Shown here: positions 1-9,023 of the stretch, piece by piece
Layout: every line of letters begins with the position of its first letter
Position numbering within the stretch: position 1 is the stretch's first letter
DNA from: an uncultured Bacteroidota bacterium
Lineage (GTDB): Bacteria; Bacteroidota; Bacteroidia; Flavobacteriales; Flavobacteriaceae
Direction: 5' to 3'
Length of the DNA stretch: 64,000 nucleotides
Assembly (NCBI GenBank): GCA_902626585.1
Contig: CACOGA010000007.1
Location: 1 to 64,000 of the forward strand
Translations under genes and position numbers: made by a program
Notes under the pieces: model-generated
What the model saw: the letters and a program-made list of their open reading frames with translations, nothing else
What the model was told of the DNA's origin: nothing
The model's database searches: none

Positions 1-1448
1 TTTACATAGGACAGGTCAATTACAGTATTATTTAATTTGTACCCAACACCTAAGGAGAATCCTTTAATTGAATCGTCAGAATTATCAAATTCAGAAATAG
101 ATCCTGAGTTATATGGGGAATCCTCAATCATATAGCCACCCCTAAAGCTTAATCTATCAGCAAGAAATTCAGCTCCAAATCTAAACGTATTGACTTCTTT
201 GAGTCTGATCGAAATCTCCTGATTTAGATTTGAAAAGTGTAAATCGTTTTGAGGCTTGAATTTCATTGAACTGTAGTCTCTTCTAGAATAATCAAAACTA
301 AACAAACCAAAATTCTTAAATACAAAAGCTGTGCTTGCTGTGATCTTTGAAGGAGTCTTTAGCGTGTAATCTTCATAAATATTGATTGCATTTGGATTTG
401 TTACTAGTAGTGAAACATTATCATCCTCGTCAACTATTGATGTTTCTAAGTATTGACTCGTTTCCTCGGAAACTGTATACCATGTTGGGGAATCATAAGT
501 AAAACCAATCCTGATTACATCTGAGAGTTTACTTATTAAACCAAATTGAGCCGAAAATCCTTCACCAAAGGTTGATAGTCTATTTTCAAAATAAATACCA
601 TTTACTCTGAATTGACCAGACTCTCCGTTTGCGTTGGTTTCATTTAAAATGGTATAATTATCGTAGTCAATAAAGTGACTATTTAGGTTTATCCCAAAAT
701 AAGTATTGTCATTGTATTGAAATCCTGCGTTAAATGAAAGCTTACCATTATATCCTCTTGAAATTGAGCTAAAGCTTTGATTAAAGGTTCCAGCCGGTAC
801 ATTTGAAAGATATGTGCTATTACCATTATCAAATTCTAAAGGGTCAATTATAAAAGATTCATATCCTAAAAAGGCTTGCTGGTGCGCGTAGCCATAAACA
901 TTTCCTATGTCTACATAAGCATCTGTTATAGACTCACCTTCGAAAGACGAAATTTGATCAAGTCTTAGACCATCGGCATTATTCAAAAAATAGCTATCAA
1001 CAGAGTTGTTATTAGAAACATTAAAAACTGAAAACTCATTAAAGTTGTTTTTTGTTTGATTATATGAAATTCCAATAGAAATTTTCTTCCACTTTTTGGT
1101 TTTATCAATATTTTCAAAATTTATAACACCTCCAATTTGATTTAGTGTAAAGTTATTTTTTTCAAAATTATTCATTGAATTTAATAAGCTTGCACTGCCT
1201 GATTTTCTGTCAGATCCAAAGCTTAATGAAAAATATCCGTCGCTTAGGACAGCAGAACCGGCTGGGTTAACCGCTATTGCACTAAGATCTCCGCCTAGGG
1301 CACCAAAAGCACCACCCATAGAGTTGAATCTTGCTGTACCTTGATAAGAGTTACTAGAGTAATTTAAAGCATCACTTATATTTTGGGTATAAATATCATA
1401 ACTACTAATAAGTATCAAAATTAAAAAAAGCTTTAATTCAAATTTCAT
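1..1448 (-). CDS. OmpP1/FadL-family outer-membrane transporter (C-terminus cut by window edge)
   Basis: This frame is absent from the ORF track because it runs off the left edge. I translated it from an ATG at 1448 to about residue 482 with no stop. A signal peptide (MKFELKLFLILILISS) is followed by an N-terminal stretch with SYQGTARFNSMGGAFGALGG and AIAVNPAGSAV, typical of the FadL/TodX (OmpP1) family seen in Bacteroidota, and then by many alternating strands expected of a beta-barrel. Known members take up long-chain fatty acids or other hydrophobic compounds through the outer membrane; the substrate here is not predictable. The gene starts 17 nt after the lipoprotein gene on the same strand, so the two are probably co-transcribed. 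Family call is fairly secure; substrate unknown. Confidence 0.82.
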   Translation of the reverse strand, partial: MKFELKLFLILILISSYDIYTQNISDALNYSSNSYQGTARFNSMGGAFGALGGDLSAIAVNPAGSAVLSDGYFSLSFGSDRKSGSASLLNSMNNFEKNNFTLNQIGGVINFENIDKTKKWKKISIGISYNQTKNNFNEFSVFNVSNNNSVDSYFLNNADGLRLDQISSFEGESITDAYVDIGNVYGYAHQQAFLGYESFIIDPLEFDNGNSTYLSNVPAGTFNQSFSSISRGYNGKLSFNAGFQYNDNTYFGINLNSHFIDYDNYTILNETNANGESGQFRVNGIYFENRLSTFGEGFSAQFGLISKLSDVIRIGFTYDSPTWYTVSEETSQYLETSIVDEDDNVSLLVTNPNAINIYEDYTLKTPSKITASTAFVFKNFGLFSFDYSRRDYSSMKFKPQNDLHFSNLNQEISIRLKEVNTFRFGAEFLADRLSFRGGYMIEDSPYNSGSISEFDNSDDSIKGFSLGVGYKLNNTVIDLSYV

Positions 1449-1465
1449 AATAAAAAATTTTAAAA

Positions 1466-2593
1466 TTATCTTCCTGACTTACCACCTCTCGACGAGCTAG
1501 CACCAGATGACATTCCACCTCCACCTCTTGAAAAAGATGAGCTTGATGAAGGACTGTAACTTGGCCTAGAATAACTATTCGATGAAGGTCTTGAGGATGG
1601 CTTATACCCATTGTTACTTGGTCTTGAGTAATTATTGCTTGGTCTTGAATAACTATTGCTACTCGGCTTGGAGTTGTTATTATAGTTATTATTAGAATTG
1701 TTTGCAGGTCTTGTAAGATTATTAGATGATCCATTCGAGTTGAATGGTTTATTGTACATACTTGGATTTACCCTTGCAGCATTGTTAATTCTGTCAATTC
1801 TTGATAATCTATCACTCAGGCTACTTGAGTTAGACCTATTAAATCTATCTCTGATGTTTGTGTTAATTAAATTATTAGACCTGGAAGAGATTATATTTCT
1901 AGAATTTCTTCTTCCACTAACTAATGATACATTGGTATTAAATCTTCCGTAAGAATTATTATTATACCAGGAGTTGTAAGGTCTCCACCATGGATAATAT
2001 CCATAAGGATATCCGTAGGCGTAACCATAGCCGTAACCGTATCCGAAAAAGAATGAGTCATAATATCCCCAAAAAGGGTTGAATGGGTCATACATACCAC
2101 CGAAATATGGAAATGGTCTGGACCAATAATTATTGTAGCCATAACCCCAAGTGCTTAAAGAACCATACCCATATCCATAATTCCACATCCAATTTGGATA
2201 TCTCCATCTTGACCAAAAACCATCATGATGATATGAGTGAATATTAATTGTTACAGAATCCTTGTAGTCTCCCCAAGGACCATATTTTTCGTTAATAGAA
2301 TCATTTTTTGAAGTGCTGTAGTTTTCAACGTCTGTAAATAATTGATCGCTGGTTTCATTGTCACTATACATAAGAGCCTTTTCATTAAAGGCAGATTTAT
2401 AGTAATCGTTATTTTCTTTATTATCAACCTCTTGGCTTTCAGCTAAAGCATAGGTTTGAGTAGAGGCATCGTTTTGATAAATGCCATCATTAATGTAACC
2501 ACTATATTGATATGAGCCACAGGAAAGGGTAAATAATAATATAACTAGAAAATAAATTGGTTTTTTTAAGAAATATAATTTTTTAAGGTCCAT
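1466..2593 (-). CDS. Tyr/Gly/Trp-rich lipoprotein with Ser/Asn/Pro repeats, unknown function
   Basis: The 375-aa product begins with a lipoprotein signal ending in the lipobox LSCGS, so it is probably lipidated and envelope-located. The middle (about residues 135-215) is extraordinarily rich in Tyr, Gly and Trp, including GYGYGYGYAYGYPYGYYPWW. The C-terminal third is built of Ser/Asn/Arg/Pro units resembling NSYSRPS and ends in a Gly/Ser-rich tail. No catalytic motif is visible. It lies immediately upstream of the FadL-like gene in the same direction, a pairing I recall from other flavobacteria, which suggests a job at the outer membrane alongside that transporter. Function unknown; the reading frame itself is well supported by the signal peptide and composition. 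Confidence 0.75.
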   Translation of the reverse strand: MDLKKLYFLKKPIYFLVILLFTLSCGSYQYSGYINDGIYQNDASTQTYALAESQEVDNKENNDYYKSAFNEKALMYSDNETSDQLFTDVENYSTSKNDSINEKYGPWGDYKDSVTINIHSYHHDGFWSRWRYPNWMWNYGYGYGSLSTWGYGYNNYWSRPFPYFGGMYDPFNPFWGYYDSFFFGYGYGYGYAYGYPYGYYPWWRPYNSWYNNNSYGRFNTNVSLVSGRRNSRNIISSRSNNLINTNIRDRFNRSNSSSLSDRLSRIDRINNAARVNPSMYNKPFNSNGSSNNLTRPANNSNNNYNNNSKPSSNSYSRPSNNYSRPSNNGYKPSSRPSSNSYSRPSYSPSSSSSFSRGGGGMSSGASSSRGGKSGR

Positions 2594-2630
2594 ATCTTTA
2601 ATTTTAATTGTTGTAAATTCTAAAATTAAC

Positions 2631-2638
2631 TAGATTTG
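2631..2638 (+). promoter_or_regulatory. -7 promoter box (TAnnTTTG) upstream of proS
   Basis: TAGATTTG matches the Bacteroidota -7 consensus exactly. It lies 46 nt before the proS ATG, giving a leader of roughly 40 nt. I see no convincing -33 TTG at standard spacing, so this is a consensus match only. Confidence 0.4.
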
Positions 2639-2684
2639 TAATCTATATTATAGAGAACTCAATTGTTATGCCAAGTTACAAAAA

Positions 2685-4160
2685 ATGGATAAAAAATTAG
2701 TAAGCAGAGAAGAAGATTATTCAAAGTGGTATAACGATTTAGTTATAAAGGCCGGCTTGGCAGAAAATTCTGCGGTAAGAGGTTGTATGATTATCAAGCC
2801 ATATGGCTATGCTATATGGGAAAAAATGCAATCTCAATTAGATAAAATGTTCAAAAAAACAGGACATGAAAATGCATACTTTCCATTATTTGTTCCCAAA
2901 AGTTTATTTGAAGCAGAGGAGAAGAATGCTGAAGGCTTTGCAAAGGAATGTGCAATTGTAACTCATTACAGATTACAAAATGATCCCAAAAACAAAGGTA
3001 AATTGCAGGTTGATCCAAATGCAAAATTAGAGGAGGAGCTTATCATTAGGCCAACTAGTGAAGCTATAATTTGGAATACTTACAAAAATTGGATTCAGTC
3101 ATATAGAGATTTACCAATTTTAATTAATCAGTGGGCCAATGTTGTCCGCTGGGAAATGAGAACCAGATTATTTTTAAGAACCGCTGAATTTTTATGGCAG
3201 GAAGGACACACTGCGCATGAGACAGAAAATCAGGCCATTGAAGAAACAATAATGATAAACAACCTATACGCTGATTTTGCAGAAAATTTTATGTCAATGC
3301 CCGTTATTAAAGGTTTAAAATCCAAAAATGAAACTTTTGCAGGGGCTGAAAAAACATATTGTATAGAGGCCTTGATGCAAGATGGCAAGGCATTACAAGC
3401 AGGTACTTCCCATTTCCTTGGTCAAAACTTTGCTAAAGCATTTGATGTAAAGTTTGCTGATCGAGAGGGAAAATTAAAATATGTTTGGGCTACCTCGTGG
3501 GGTGTTTCATCAAGGTTAATGGGTGCTCTTATCATGACTCATAGTGACGATAAAGGATTAGTCCTACCTCCAAAATTAGCCCCACATCAAGTTATTTTTG
3601 TTCCAATTTATAAAAATGATGAACAGTTAGAACAGATTTCTGAAGTTGTGAATGATTTAAGACTTCGTTTTGATGAAAAAGGTATTAGCTCCAAATTTGA
3701 TAATAGAGAAACAAAAAGGCCTGGTGAGAAATTTGCTCAGCATGAAATTCAAGGGGTTCCAATCAGAATTACAATTGGTCCTAAAGATTTAGAAAAAAAT
3801 TCCATTGAAATATTTAGAAGGGATACTTTAGATAAACAGATTATTAAAATCGATGAATCAATTGGCTTTATTTTAGGATTACTTGATGAAATACAAAATA
3901 ATCTATACGAAAAAGCTTTAAGTTTCAGAGATGAAAATATTACCGAAGTTGATAATTTTGAAGACTTTAAAAATATTTTAGAAAATAAAGGTGGTTTTAT
4001 TTCTGCTCATTGGGATGGATCTGACGAGACAGAAAATAAAATCAAAGAGCTTACGAAAGCTACAATTCGATGTATACCTGATGGAATAAAAAATAAGGGA
4101 AAATGTATTTTTTCTGGACGACCATCAAATCAAAGAGTTTTATTTGCAAAAGCTTATTAG
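2685..4160 (+). CDS. proS: prolyl-tRNA synthetase, short (archaeal/eukaryal-type) form
   Basis: This cytoplasmic class II aminoacyl-tRNA synthetase charges tRNA-Pro with proline. Motif 1 region [14 protein letters not shown], motif 2 around [20 protein letters not shown] and motif 3 around [19 protein letters not shown] are present in order. At 491 aa it lacks the editing insertion found in the roughly 570-aa bacterial form and ends in the C-terminal extension typical of the archaeal/eukaryal type, which is standard in Bacteroidota. The ATG at 2685 is the first plausible start and gives the family N-terminus. It is followed closely by tRNA-Glu and rpsT, which have their own promoter. Confidence 0.95.
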   Translation: MDKKLVSREEDYSKWYNDLVIKAGLAENSAVRGCMIIKPYGYAIWEKMQSQLDKMFKKTGHENAYFPLFVPKSLFEAEEKNAEGFAKECAIVTHYRLQNDPKNKGKLQVDPNAKLEEELIIRPTSEAIIWNTYKNWIQSYRDLPILINQWANVVRWEMRTRLFLRTAEFLWQEGHTAHETENQAIEETIMINNLYADFAENFMSMPVIKGLKSKNETFAGAEKTYCIEALMQDGKALQAGTSHFLGQNFAKAFDVKFADREGKLKYVWATSWGVSSRLMGALIMTHSDDKGLVLPPKLAPHQVIFVPIYKNDEQLEQISEVVNDLRLRFDEKGISSKFDNRETKRPGEKFAQHEIQGVPIRITIGPKDLEKNSIEIFRRDTLDKQIIKIDESIGFILGLLDEIQNNLYEKALSFRDENITEVDNFEDFKNILENKGGFISAHWDGSDETENKIKELTKATIRCIPDGIKNKGKCIFSGRPSNQRVLFAKAY

Positions 4161-4189
4161 TAAATCCTTTACATTTTTCCTTCAAGAAG

Positions 4190-4219
4190 TTGTATCATTT
4201 AAAAATAGTTGTATTTTTG
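4190..4219 (+). promoter_or_regulatory. promoter for tRNA-Glu/rpsT (TTG-N19-TATTTTTG)
   Basis: A -33 TTG (4190-4192) and an exact -7 box TATTTTTG (4212-4219) are separated by 19 nt, the preferred Bacteroidota geometry. The box ends 27 nt upstream of the mature tRNA 5' end. This is the best-formed promoter in the window, as expected for a stable RNA gene. Confidence 0.65.
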
Positions 4220-4246
4220 CACGCGCAACTATTGTTAACAATAATT

Positions 4247-4318
4247 GGCCCGTTCGTCTATCGGCTAGGACGCCAGGTTTTCATCCTGGTAAGAGGGGTT
4301 CGATTCCCCTACGGGCTA
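4247..4318 (+). tRNA. tRNA-Glu (anticodon UUC)
   Basis: A complete 72-nt cloverleaf folds here. The acceptor stem is GGCCCGT/ACGGGCT (first pair G-U), the D arm contains GGCTAGGACGCC, the anticodon loop carries TTC within CAGGTTTTCATCCTG, and the T arm is AGGGGTTCGATTCCCCT. The discriminator is A, followed by encoded CA. It reads GAA/GAG codons. It sits 15 nt before rpsT and probably shares its transcript. Confidence 0.95.
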
Positions 4319-4333
4319 CAAAACTTATAAGTT

Positions 4334-4591
4334 ATGGCAAATCATAAATCAGCTATTAAAAGAATTAGAAGTAGCGAAGCGAAAAAACAGAGAAATAGAT
4401 ACCAGCACAAAACTGCTAGAACTGCTATGAAAAAATTCTTTGAAATAACTAAAAAGAAAGATGCTTCTAAAGAATTACCACAATTAAACTCTATGATTGA
4501 CAAGTTGGCAAAGAACAATATAATTCATGATAATAAGGCTGCCAATTTAAAAGCAAATTTCGCGAAGCATATTTCTGCTTTAAAGAAATAA
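4334..4591 (+). CDS. rpsT: 30S ribosomal protein S20
   Basis: This 85-aa highly basic protein begins MANHKSAIKRIRSSEAKKQR, the conserved S20 N-terminus, and contains the helical ARTAMKKFFE segment and the terminal NLKANFAKHISALKK. It binds 16S rRNA early in 30S assembly. It follows tRNA-Glu by 15 nt and has no promoter box of its own, so it is probably read from the tRNA promoter. The shadow ORFs overlapping the tRNA in other frames are not genes. Confidence 0.96.
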   Translation: MANHKSAIKRIRSSEAKKQRNRYQHKTARTAMKKFFEITKKKDASKELPQLNSMIDKLAKNNIIHDNKAANLKANFAKHISALKK

Positions 4592-4610
4592 TTATTCCTT
4601 TATCCTTACA

Positions 4611-5576
4611 TTAATTGTCGTCTGTTAAAGTCCTAATCATAAAGGATTTTGAAAAAGCAAAAGCTTTTTCTCTGCTTTTAGGGTTACCTCCAAGATTTAC
4701 TCCTCTTTCAACACAAAATAGAAATCCTATTTTTTGCATTATTGGTGATGACATTGGTAAATTTAAGTAGTTCATCAAAACATCACCCTCTTTATTAAGT
4801 TTAAACAAACATTTTTTGAAGCTGTAACCTTTTTCATTAAATGTGATGGGTTCTTTACTATCAAACGAATGATGAGAGTTTGGATATATTGTTAAATTGA
4901 CATTTGAGTTATCTGATATTTTTTTAACGAAATAATTACAAGGTTCAGCGGGTGTCCAATTATCAAGTTCACCTATTAAAATATGAATAGGAGAGTCTGT
5001 GAATTCTGTATTTTCAGGATCAAAAAAACAAGGAGGATAGAAAGATAAATGTGATGCAAACTTTAAATCTTTTGAAATGGCTTTTATTATTGGTTTCCAG
5101 CCTGAAAATAAAGCAACTGCGCCACCTAAACTCCAACCTGTAATTGAAACTTTATTCTTGTCAATATTTGGATGTTTAGATAGTTTTTCAAAGGCTTTAT
5201 ATGCATCCAGAATAATAGATGCGGTAGTAACCTCAACCTGAGATCCAACAGTTGAAGATATATTTCTACTTTTGAAACTATTTAATTCGAATGTTGCAAA
5301 ACCACTTTGCTGATACATTTTCATGTATTCATAGTGATGTTCTCTCCAACCTAAACTTCCTGCTACTCCGATGACCAGAGGATATTTTTTTTCTGAGTTT
5401 ATTGAATCTTTTGGAATTGTTAAATTGCCATAAACCTCTTGCTCTGTCTGATTATCTAAATTATTAATGATATCACTTAAGGCAAATGGGTTTGCACTTT
5501 GAAAAATTATCTTTTCTGTCTTTTGTGCATGAGAATTAATGAAAATTAGTAACGAAAGAATAAAGTAAAATCGCAC
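4611..5576 (-). CDS. secreted alpha/beta hydrolase (dienelactone-hydrolase/acyltransferase-like)
   Basis: The 321-aa product has a signal peptide (MRFYFILSLLIFINSHAQ) and an alpha/beta-hydrolase layout. The nucleophile elbow is GWSLGG (about residue 148), an acidic residue lies in LIGELDNWTPAEPC, and a His occurs in YPNSHHSFD. This arrangement resembles dienelactone hydrolase and acyl-CoA thioesterase C-terminal domains. It probably works in the periplasm on an ester or lactone, but the substrate cannot be inferred. The start is a GTG, needed to include the signal peptide. It lies 21 nt downstream of rho on the same strand and may be co-transcribed with it. Confidence 0.72.
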   Translation of the reverse strand: MRFYFILSLLIFINSHAQKTEKIIFQSANPFALSDIINNLDNQTEQEVYGNLTIPKDSINSEKKYPLVIGVAGSLGWREHHYEYMKMYQQSGFATFELNSFKSRNISSTVGSQVEVTTASIILDAYKAFEKLSKHPNIDKNKVSITGWSLGGAVALFSGWKPIIKAISKDLKFASHLSFYPPCFFDPENTEFTDSPIHILIGELDNWTPAEPCNYFVKKISDNSNVNLTIYPNSHHSFDSKEPITFNEKGYSFKKCLFKLNKEGDVLMNYLNLPMSSPIMQKIGFLFCVERGVNLGGNPKSREKAFAFSKSFMIRTLTDDN

Positions 5577-5597
5577 AAGTTGATTATAGTCCGGTTT

Positions 5598-7079
5598 TTA
5601 ACCGTTCATTGAAATTAAAAACTCTTCATTACTAAGAGTTTGTTTAAATCGATCATTTATAAATTCCATCGCTTCAACTGGATTCATGTCTGCAAGATAC
5701 TTTCTCATAACCCACATTCTTTGGACTGTTTTTTCATCAAGAAGCAAGTCGTCTCTTCTTGTACTGGAAGAGGTTAGGTCAATTGCCGGAAATATTCTCC
5801 TGTTAGCAATATTTCTATCAAGTTGTAATTCCATATTACCAGTACCTTTAAATTCTTCAAAAATAACTTCATCCATTTTAGAGCCTGTTTCTGTTAGAGC
5901 AGTTGCTATAATAGACAGAGAACCACCATTTTCAATATTTCTTGCAGCACCAAAAAATCTCTTTGGTTTGTGTAATGCATTTGCGTCAACACCACCACTT
6001 AGAATCTTACCAGAGGCTGGTTGCACTGTGTTGTAGGCTCTGGCAAGCCTTGTAATTGAATCAAGTAAAATCACAACATCATATCCGCATTCAACTAACC
6101 TTTTTGCTTTTTCAAGAACAATATTGGCTATCCTTACATGTTCGTTAGCCTCTTTATCAAAGGTTGATGCAATAACCTCACCCTTTACATTTCTTTGCAT
6201 ATCGGTAACTTCTTCAGGTCTTTCATCAATTAATAATATTAGCTGGTAAACCTCAGGATGATTTGCTGCAATTGCATTTGCAACATCTTTTAAAAGCATA
6301 GTTTTACCTGTTTTGGGTTGAGAAACAATCATACCTCTTTGACCCTTTCCAATGGGAGAAAATAAATCAATTACTCTTGTAGAAATAGTGTTATTTTTAT
6401 CAGATAAATTAAATTTTTCATCTGGAAATAAGGGGGTTAAATGTTCAAAAGATACTCGATCTCTAACAATCTTTGGATCAAGTCCGTTAATTTTATTGAC
6501 CTGAATTAGAGGGAAATATTTCTCACCCTCTTTCGGGGGTCTCACATTTCCTAGTACTGTGTCACCCTTTTTTAAGCCAAATAGTCTTATCTGTGACTGT
6601 GACACGTAAATATCATCAGGTGATGAAAGATAATGATAGTCTGAAGATCTCAAGAAACCATATCCGTCTTGCATAATGTCAAGTACACCTTCACTTTCTA
6701 TTATTGCATCAAACTCAAAATCAGGTTCTTTGTACCTGTTTCTCGTATCTCTGTTTCCGTTAGGCTCACCTTTAGTTTTTCGATTTTTGTTATCCCTCGG
6801 ATGATTATGGGTTTTCTTGTCTTGTCTTACATTTTCATCATCATTCGACCTTTTATCATTTACATCATTTTTATTTGATCTTGACTTAGGGCTAAATTTG
6901 GGTTTTGAAGAACTTTTTATTTCGTCTCCCTTATCACCAGGGTTTGAAGCTTGATGGTCTAATATTTTATATACTAAATCTAATTTTTTGAGAGTTTTAT
7001 ATTTTGAGATTTTTAATTCTTCTGCAATCTCTTGTAACTCAGCTAATTTTTTTTCTTTTAATTTTGATATTTCAAACAT
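5598..7079 (-). CDS. rho: transcription termination factor Rho
   Basis: Rho is the hexameric RNA-dependent helicase that ends transcription. In order: a Rho_N helical domain (residues 1-43), a long hydrophilic Lys/Asn/Asp/Arg-rich insertion (about 45-118), the OB-fold RNA-binding domain with [12 protein letters not shown] (about 120-200), and the ATPase core with Walker A SQPKTGKT (253-260) and Walker [15 protein letters not shown]. The insertion makes it 493 aa, longer than the 419-aa E. coli protein; such low-complexity insertions are known in Rho of several phyla. The 5' leader holds two inverted repeats, a possible autoregulatory region. Confidence 0.95.
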   Translation of the reverse strand: MFEISKLKEKKLAELQEIAEELKISKYKTLKKLDLVYKILDHQASNPGDKGDEIKSSSKPKFSPKSRSNKNDVNDKRSNDDENVRQDKKTHNHPRDNKNRKTKGEPNGNRDTRNRYKEPDFEFDAIIESEGVLDIMQDGYGFLRSSDYHYLSSPDDIYVSQSQIRLFGLKKGDTVLGNVRPPKEGEKYFPLIQVNKINGLDPKIVRDRVSFEHLTPLFPDEKFNLSDKNNTISTRVIDLFSPIGKGQRGMIVSQPKTGKTMLLKDVANAIAANHPEVYQLILLIDERPEEVTDMQRNVKGEVIASTFDKEANEHVRIANIVLEKAKRLVECGYDVVILLDSITRLARAYNTVQPASGKILSGGVDANALHKPKRFFGAARNIENGGSLSIIATALTETGSKMDEVIFEEFKGTGNMELQLDRNIANRRIFPAIDLTSSSTRRDDLLLDEKTVQRMWVMRKYLADMNPVEAMEFINDRFKQTLSNEEFLISMNG

Positions 7080-7107
7080 TGTTTTTGATTAAATTTTTTG
7101 AAAGTTG

Positions 7108-7177
7108 GCTCAATTGAGCATTTGTGTGTAGAAATAGAATCTATGAAGTCGGATTATCTTGGTATTATTAAATCCGA
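7108..7177 (-). promoter_or_regulatory. rho leader with two inverted repeats
   Basis: Between rho and the divergent DUF4293 gene lie a perfect 12-bp palindrome GCTCAATTGAGC (7108-7119) and a longer inverted repeat TCGGATT ... AATCCGA (7149-7155 with 7171-7177). Both fall within about 100 nt upstream of the rho ATG. They could be operators or leader hairpins. rho is autoregulated in other bacteria, but nothing here proves that. No exact -7 box for rho was found. Confidence 0.3.
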
Positions 7178-7229
7178 TACAATTATACAACATTATTTTA
7201 AAATCACCCTAATTTTTTTTTATTTCTAT

Positions 7230-7237
7230 TAAATTTG
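7230..7237 (+). promoter_or_regulatory. -7 promoter box for the DUF4293 gene
   Basis: TAAATTTG is an exact TAnnTTTG match ending 16 nt before the ATG at 7254. This predicts a short leader of about 10 nt. A -33 element is not obvious. Confidence 0.45.
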
Positions 7238-7253
7238 TTTCTAAAATTAATGT

Positions 7254-7730
7254 ATGATTCAAAGAATACAATCAATTTATTTGTTTTTAGCCTCTGTTTT
7301 TTACTTTTCCTATTGGTTTTTTGGGCTAGAATGGTATAAATCTGGATTTAAAATACTTGAAAATCAATTAGATGAATATTTTGTTATAAATTCTCCGATT
7401 TTAGATTTGGTTTTGAAAATAACTTCTTATGTCCCACTATTGATTGTGATTTTATGCACAATCGTTATTTTCTTTTACAAAAATAGAAATAGACAAATTT
7501 CAATTTGTAAAACCTCCCTTTATCTAAGTCTGTTTATGTCTTTTTATACATTAGTTTATTTCTATTACACATTTGAGGGATTAGTAGCAATTATGCCCAC
7601 AAAAACCCTGGAGATTTTACTTTACGCGGCTATTTTAAATCCGTTTATTTCTAGTTACTTAATTTATTTGGCACTGAAGTCTATAAAAAATGATAAAGAA
7701 CTGGTTGATTCTTTGGAAAGGATAAGGTAA
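7254..7730 (+). CDS. DUF4293-like four-helix membrane protein
   Basis: This 158-aa integral membrane protein starts MIQRIQSIYLFLASVFYF, the characteristic opening of the DUF4293 family known from Bacteroidota. Four hydrophobic segments lie at about residues 6-26, 52-75, 83-105 and 117-140, with a short charged C-terminus. Function is unknown. It is divergent from rho, an arrangement I recall as common in flavobacteria. It ends base-to-base with the convergent phosphoesterase gene. No catalytic residues are apparent. Confidence 0.72.
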   Translation: MIQRIQSIYLFLASVFYFSYWFFGLEWYKSGFKILENQLDEYFVINSPILDLVLKITSYVPLLIVILCTIVIFFYKNRNRQISICKTSLYLSLFMSFYTLVYFYYTFEGLVAIMPTKTLEILLYAAILNPFISSYLIYLALKSIKNDKELVDSLERIR

Positions 7731-8222
7731 TTATCTGTTAAATTCAATAATTTCCAAGTTTTCAATTTTTTTTCCGTCTATTTCAAATCGAACCATAGTT
7801 CTTTTAGAGTGAAATCCATGTTTCCCAATTGCTCCTGGATTTATATGAAGCAGGTTATATTTTTTATCATTAATTACTTTTAAAATGTGAGAATGTCCAC
7901 AAATGAACAAATCTACTTTTTCGGATTTTAAACTTTCAGAAATTCTTTTGTTGTAACGACCAGGATATCCTCCAATATGTGTTATCCATACTTTGATATT
8001 TTCGCAATTAAATCTACAGTCAAGTTGTAGCTCTTTTCTGATAATATTGTTATCAATATTTCCATAAACTGCCCTTAGGGTTTTTAGTTTTTTGATTTTA
8101 TCAATTACATCAATATCTCCTACATCTCCAGCATGCCACACCTCATCTACTGATTGACAATAGTTTAATATTTTATCATCGATATATCCATGAGTATCTG
8201 AAATAAGTAGAATTCTTTTCAA
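7731..8222 (-). CDS. YfcE/MJ0936-type metallophosphoesterase
   Basis: This 163-aa protein carries the calcineurin-like phosphoesterase metal-binding motifs in order: ISDTHG at the N-terminus, WHAGDVGD, YGNIDN, WITHIGG, CGHSHI and HINPGAIG. Small stand-alone members are Mn2+-dependent phosphodiesterases; the physiological substrate is usually unknown. The only sensible start is TTG at 8222, which gives the family N-terminus MKRILLISDTHG. It is divergent from truA. Cytoplasmic, judging by the absence of a signal peptide. Confidence 0.85.
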   Translation of the reverse strand: MKRILLISDTHGYIDDKILNYCQSVDEVWHAGDVGDIDVIDKIKKLKTLRAVYGNIDNNIIRKELQLDCRFNCENIKVWITHIGGYPGRYNKRISESLKSEKVDLFICGHSHILKVINDKKYNLLHINPGAIGKHGFHSKRTMVRFEIDGKKIENLEIIEFNR

Positions 8223-8247
8223 ATTAACTTTAAATAATTATTAAGAT

Positions 8248-8255
8248 TATATTTG
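8248..8255 (+). promoter_or_regulatory. -7 promoter box for truA that overlaps the ORF-track start
   Basis: TATATTTG is an exact TAnnTTTG box. Its last three bases are the TTG that the ORF track used as the truA start, so a transcript from this promoter cannot include that codon. This argues for the TTG at 8277. Confidence 0.5.
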
Positions 8256-8276
8256 TTAGACAAATTTACAAATAGA

Positions 8277-9023
8277 TTGAGATACTTTATCGAACTTTCC
8301 TACAATGGATTTGATTTTCACGGTTGGCAATATCAACCAAATGCTGTAACGGTACAAGAAACTATTGAAAATTCACTGAGATTATTACTTAAAAAAAAAG
8401 AATTAAAAATTATAGGAGCAGGAAGAACAGATACTGGTGTTCACGCAATTCAAATGTTTGCCCATTTTGACTTTGATCAAATGTTTAATACTAAAGATTT
8501 AACATATAAGCTTAACTCATTTCACGGTAAGAATATCTTGATTAAAGAAATAAGAAAAGTTTCAAAAAATGCACATGCTAGATTTGATGCTACATTGAGA
8601 GAATATAAATACCACATTACAATAATAAAAGATGTGTTTAATATAGATACAAAATTTTATTTTTCTAAGAAATTAGATTTTAATGAAATTGATAGGGCAA
8701 TAGGAATTATCAAAAAAAATAAAAATTTTAAATCTTTTTGCAGAACTAAAACTGATGTAACAAATTTTGAGTGCATAATTCATGATTTTAAATATGAAAT
8801 TACTGACTCAGAACTTATATTTACAATAAGTGCAAATAGATTTTTAAGGAACATGGTTCGTTCTATAATTGGAACAATTTTAGAGATTGGACAATTTAAG
8901 ATTTCAAATGATGACCTAAAGGAAATTATTAATAAGTCTGACAGAATTTATGCTGGTCCATCTGTGCCTGCTCACGGTTTATACTTATCTAAAGTTAAAT
9001 ATCCCAAAGAAATATTCATATAA
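8277..9023 (+). CDS. truA: tRNA pseudouridine(38-40) synthase
   Basis: TruA isomerises uridines 38-40 in tRNA anticodon arms. The catalytic motif GAGRTDTGVHA holds the essential Asp (residue 52 with this start), preceded by FHGWQYQPN and followed by AHARFDATLREYKYH and the C-terminal RFLRNMVRSIIGT. I moved the start to the TTG at 8277, giving MRYFIELSYNG, the usual N-terminus. The ORF-track TTG at 8253 lies inside a -7 promoter box. The product is 248 aa. Its stop overlaps the ATG of the ABC exporter by one base (TAATG), so translation may be coupled. Confidence 0.92.
   Translation: MRYFIELSYNGFDFHGWQYQPNAVTVQETIENSLRLLLKKKELKIIGAGRTDTGVHAIQMFAHFDFDQMFNTKDLTYKLNSFHGKNILIKEIRKVSKNAHARFDATLREYKYHITIIKDVFNIDTKFYFSKKLDFNEIDRAIGIIKKNKNFKSFCRTKTDVTNFECIIHDFKYEITDSELIFTISANRFLRNMVRSIIGTILEIGQFKISNDDLKEIINKSDRIYAGPSVPAHGLYLSKVKYPKEIFI

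Noticed and set aside
1438-2142. ORFs 1438..1734 (-), 1698..1952 (+) and 1921..2142 (-)
   Set aside because: They are shadows of the Tyr/Gly-rich lipoprotein gene; the lipoprotein has the signal peptide and coherent repeat structure.
4103-4347. ORFs 4103..4330 and 4144..4347 (+)
   Set aside because: They run through tRNA-Glu and the ends of proS and rpsT; no coding signal of their own.
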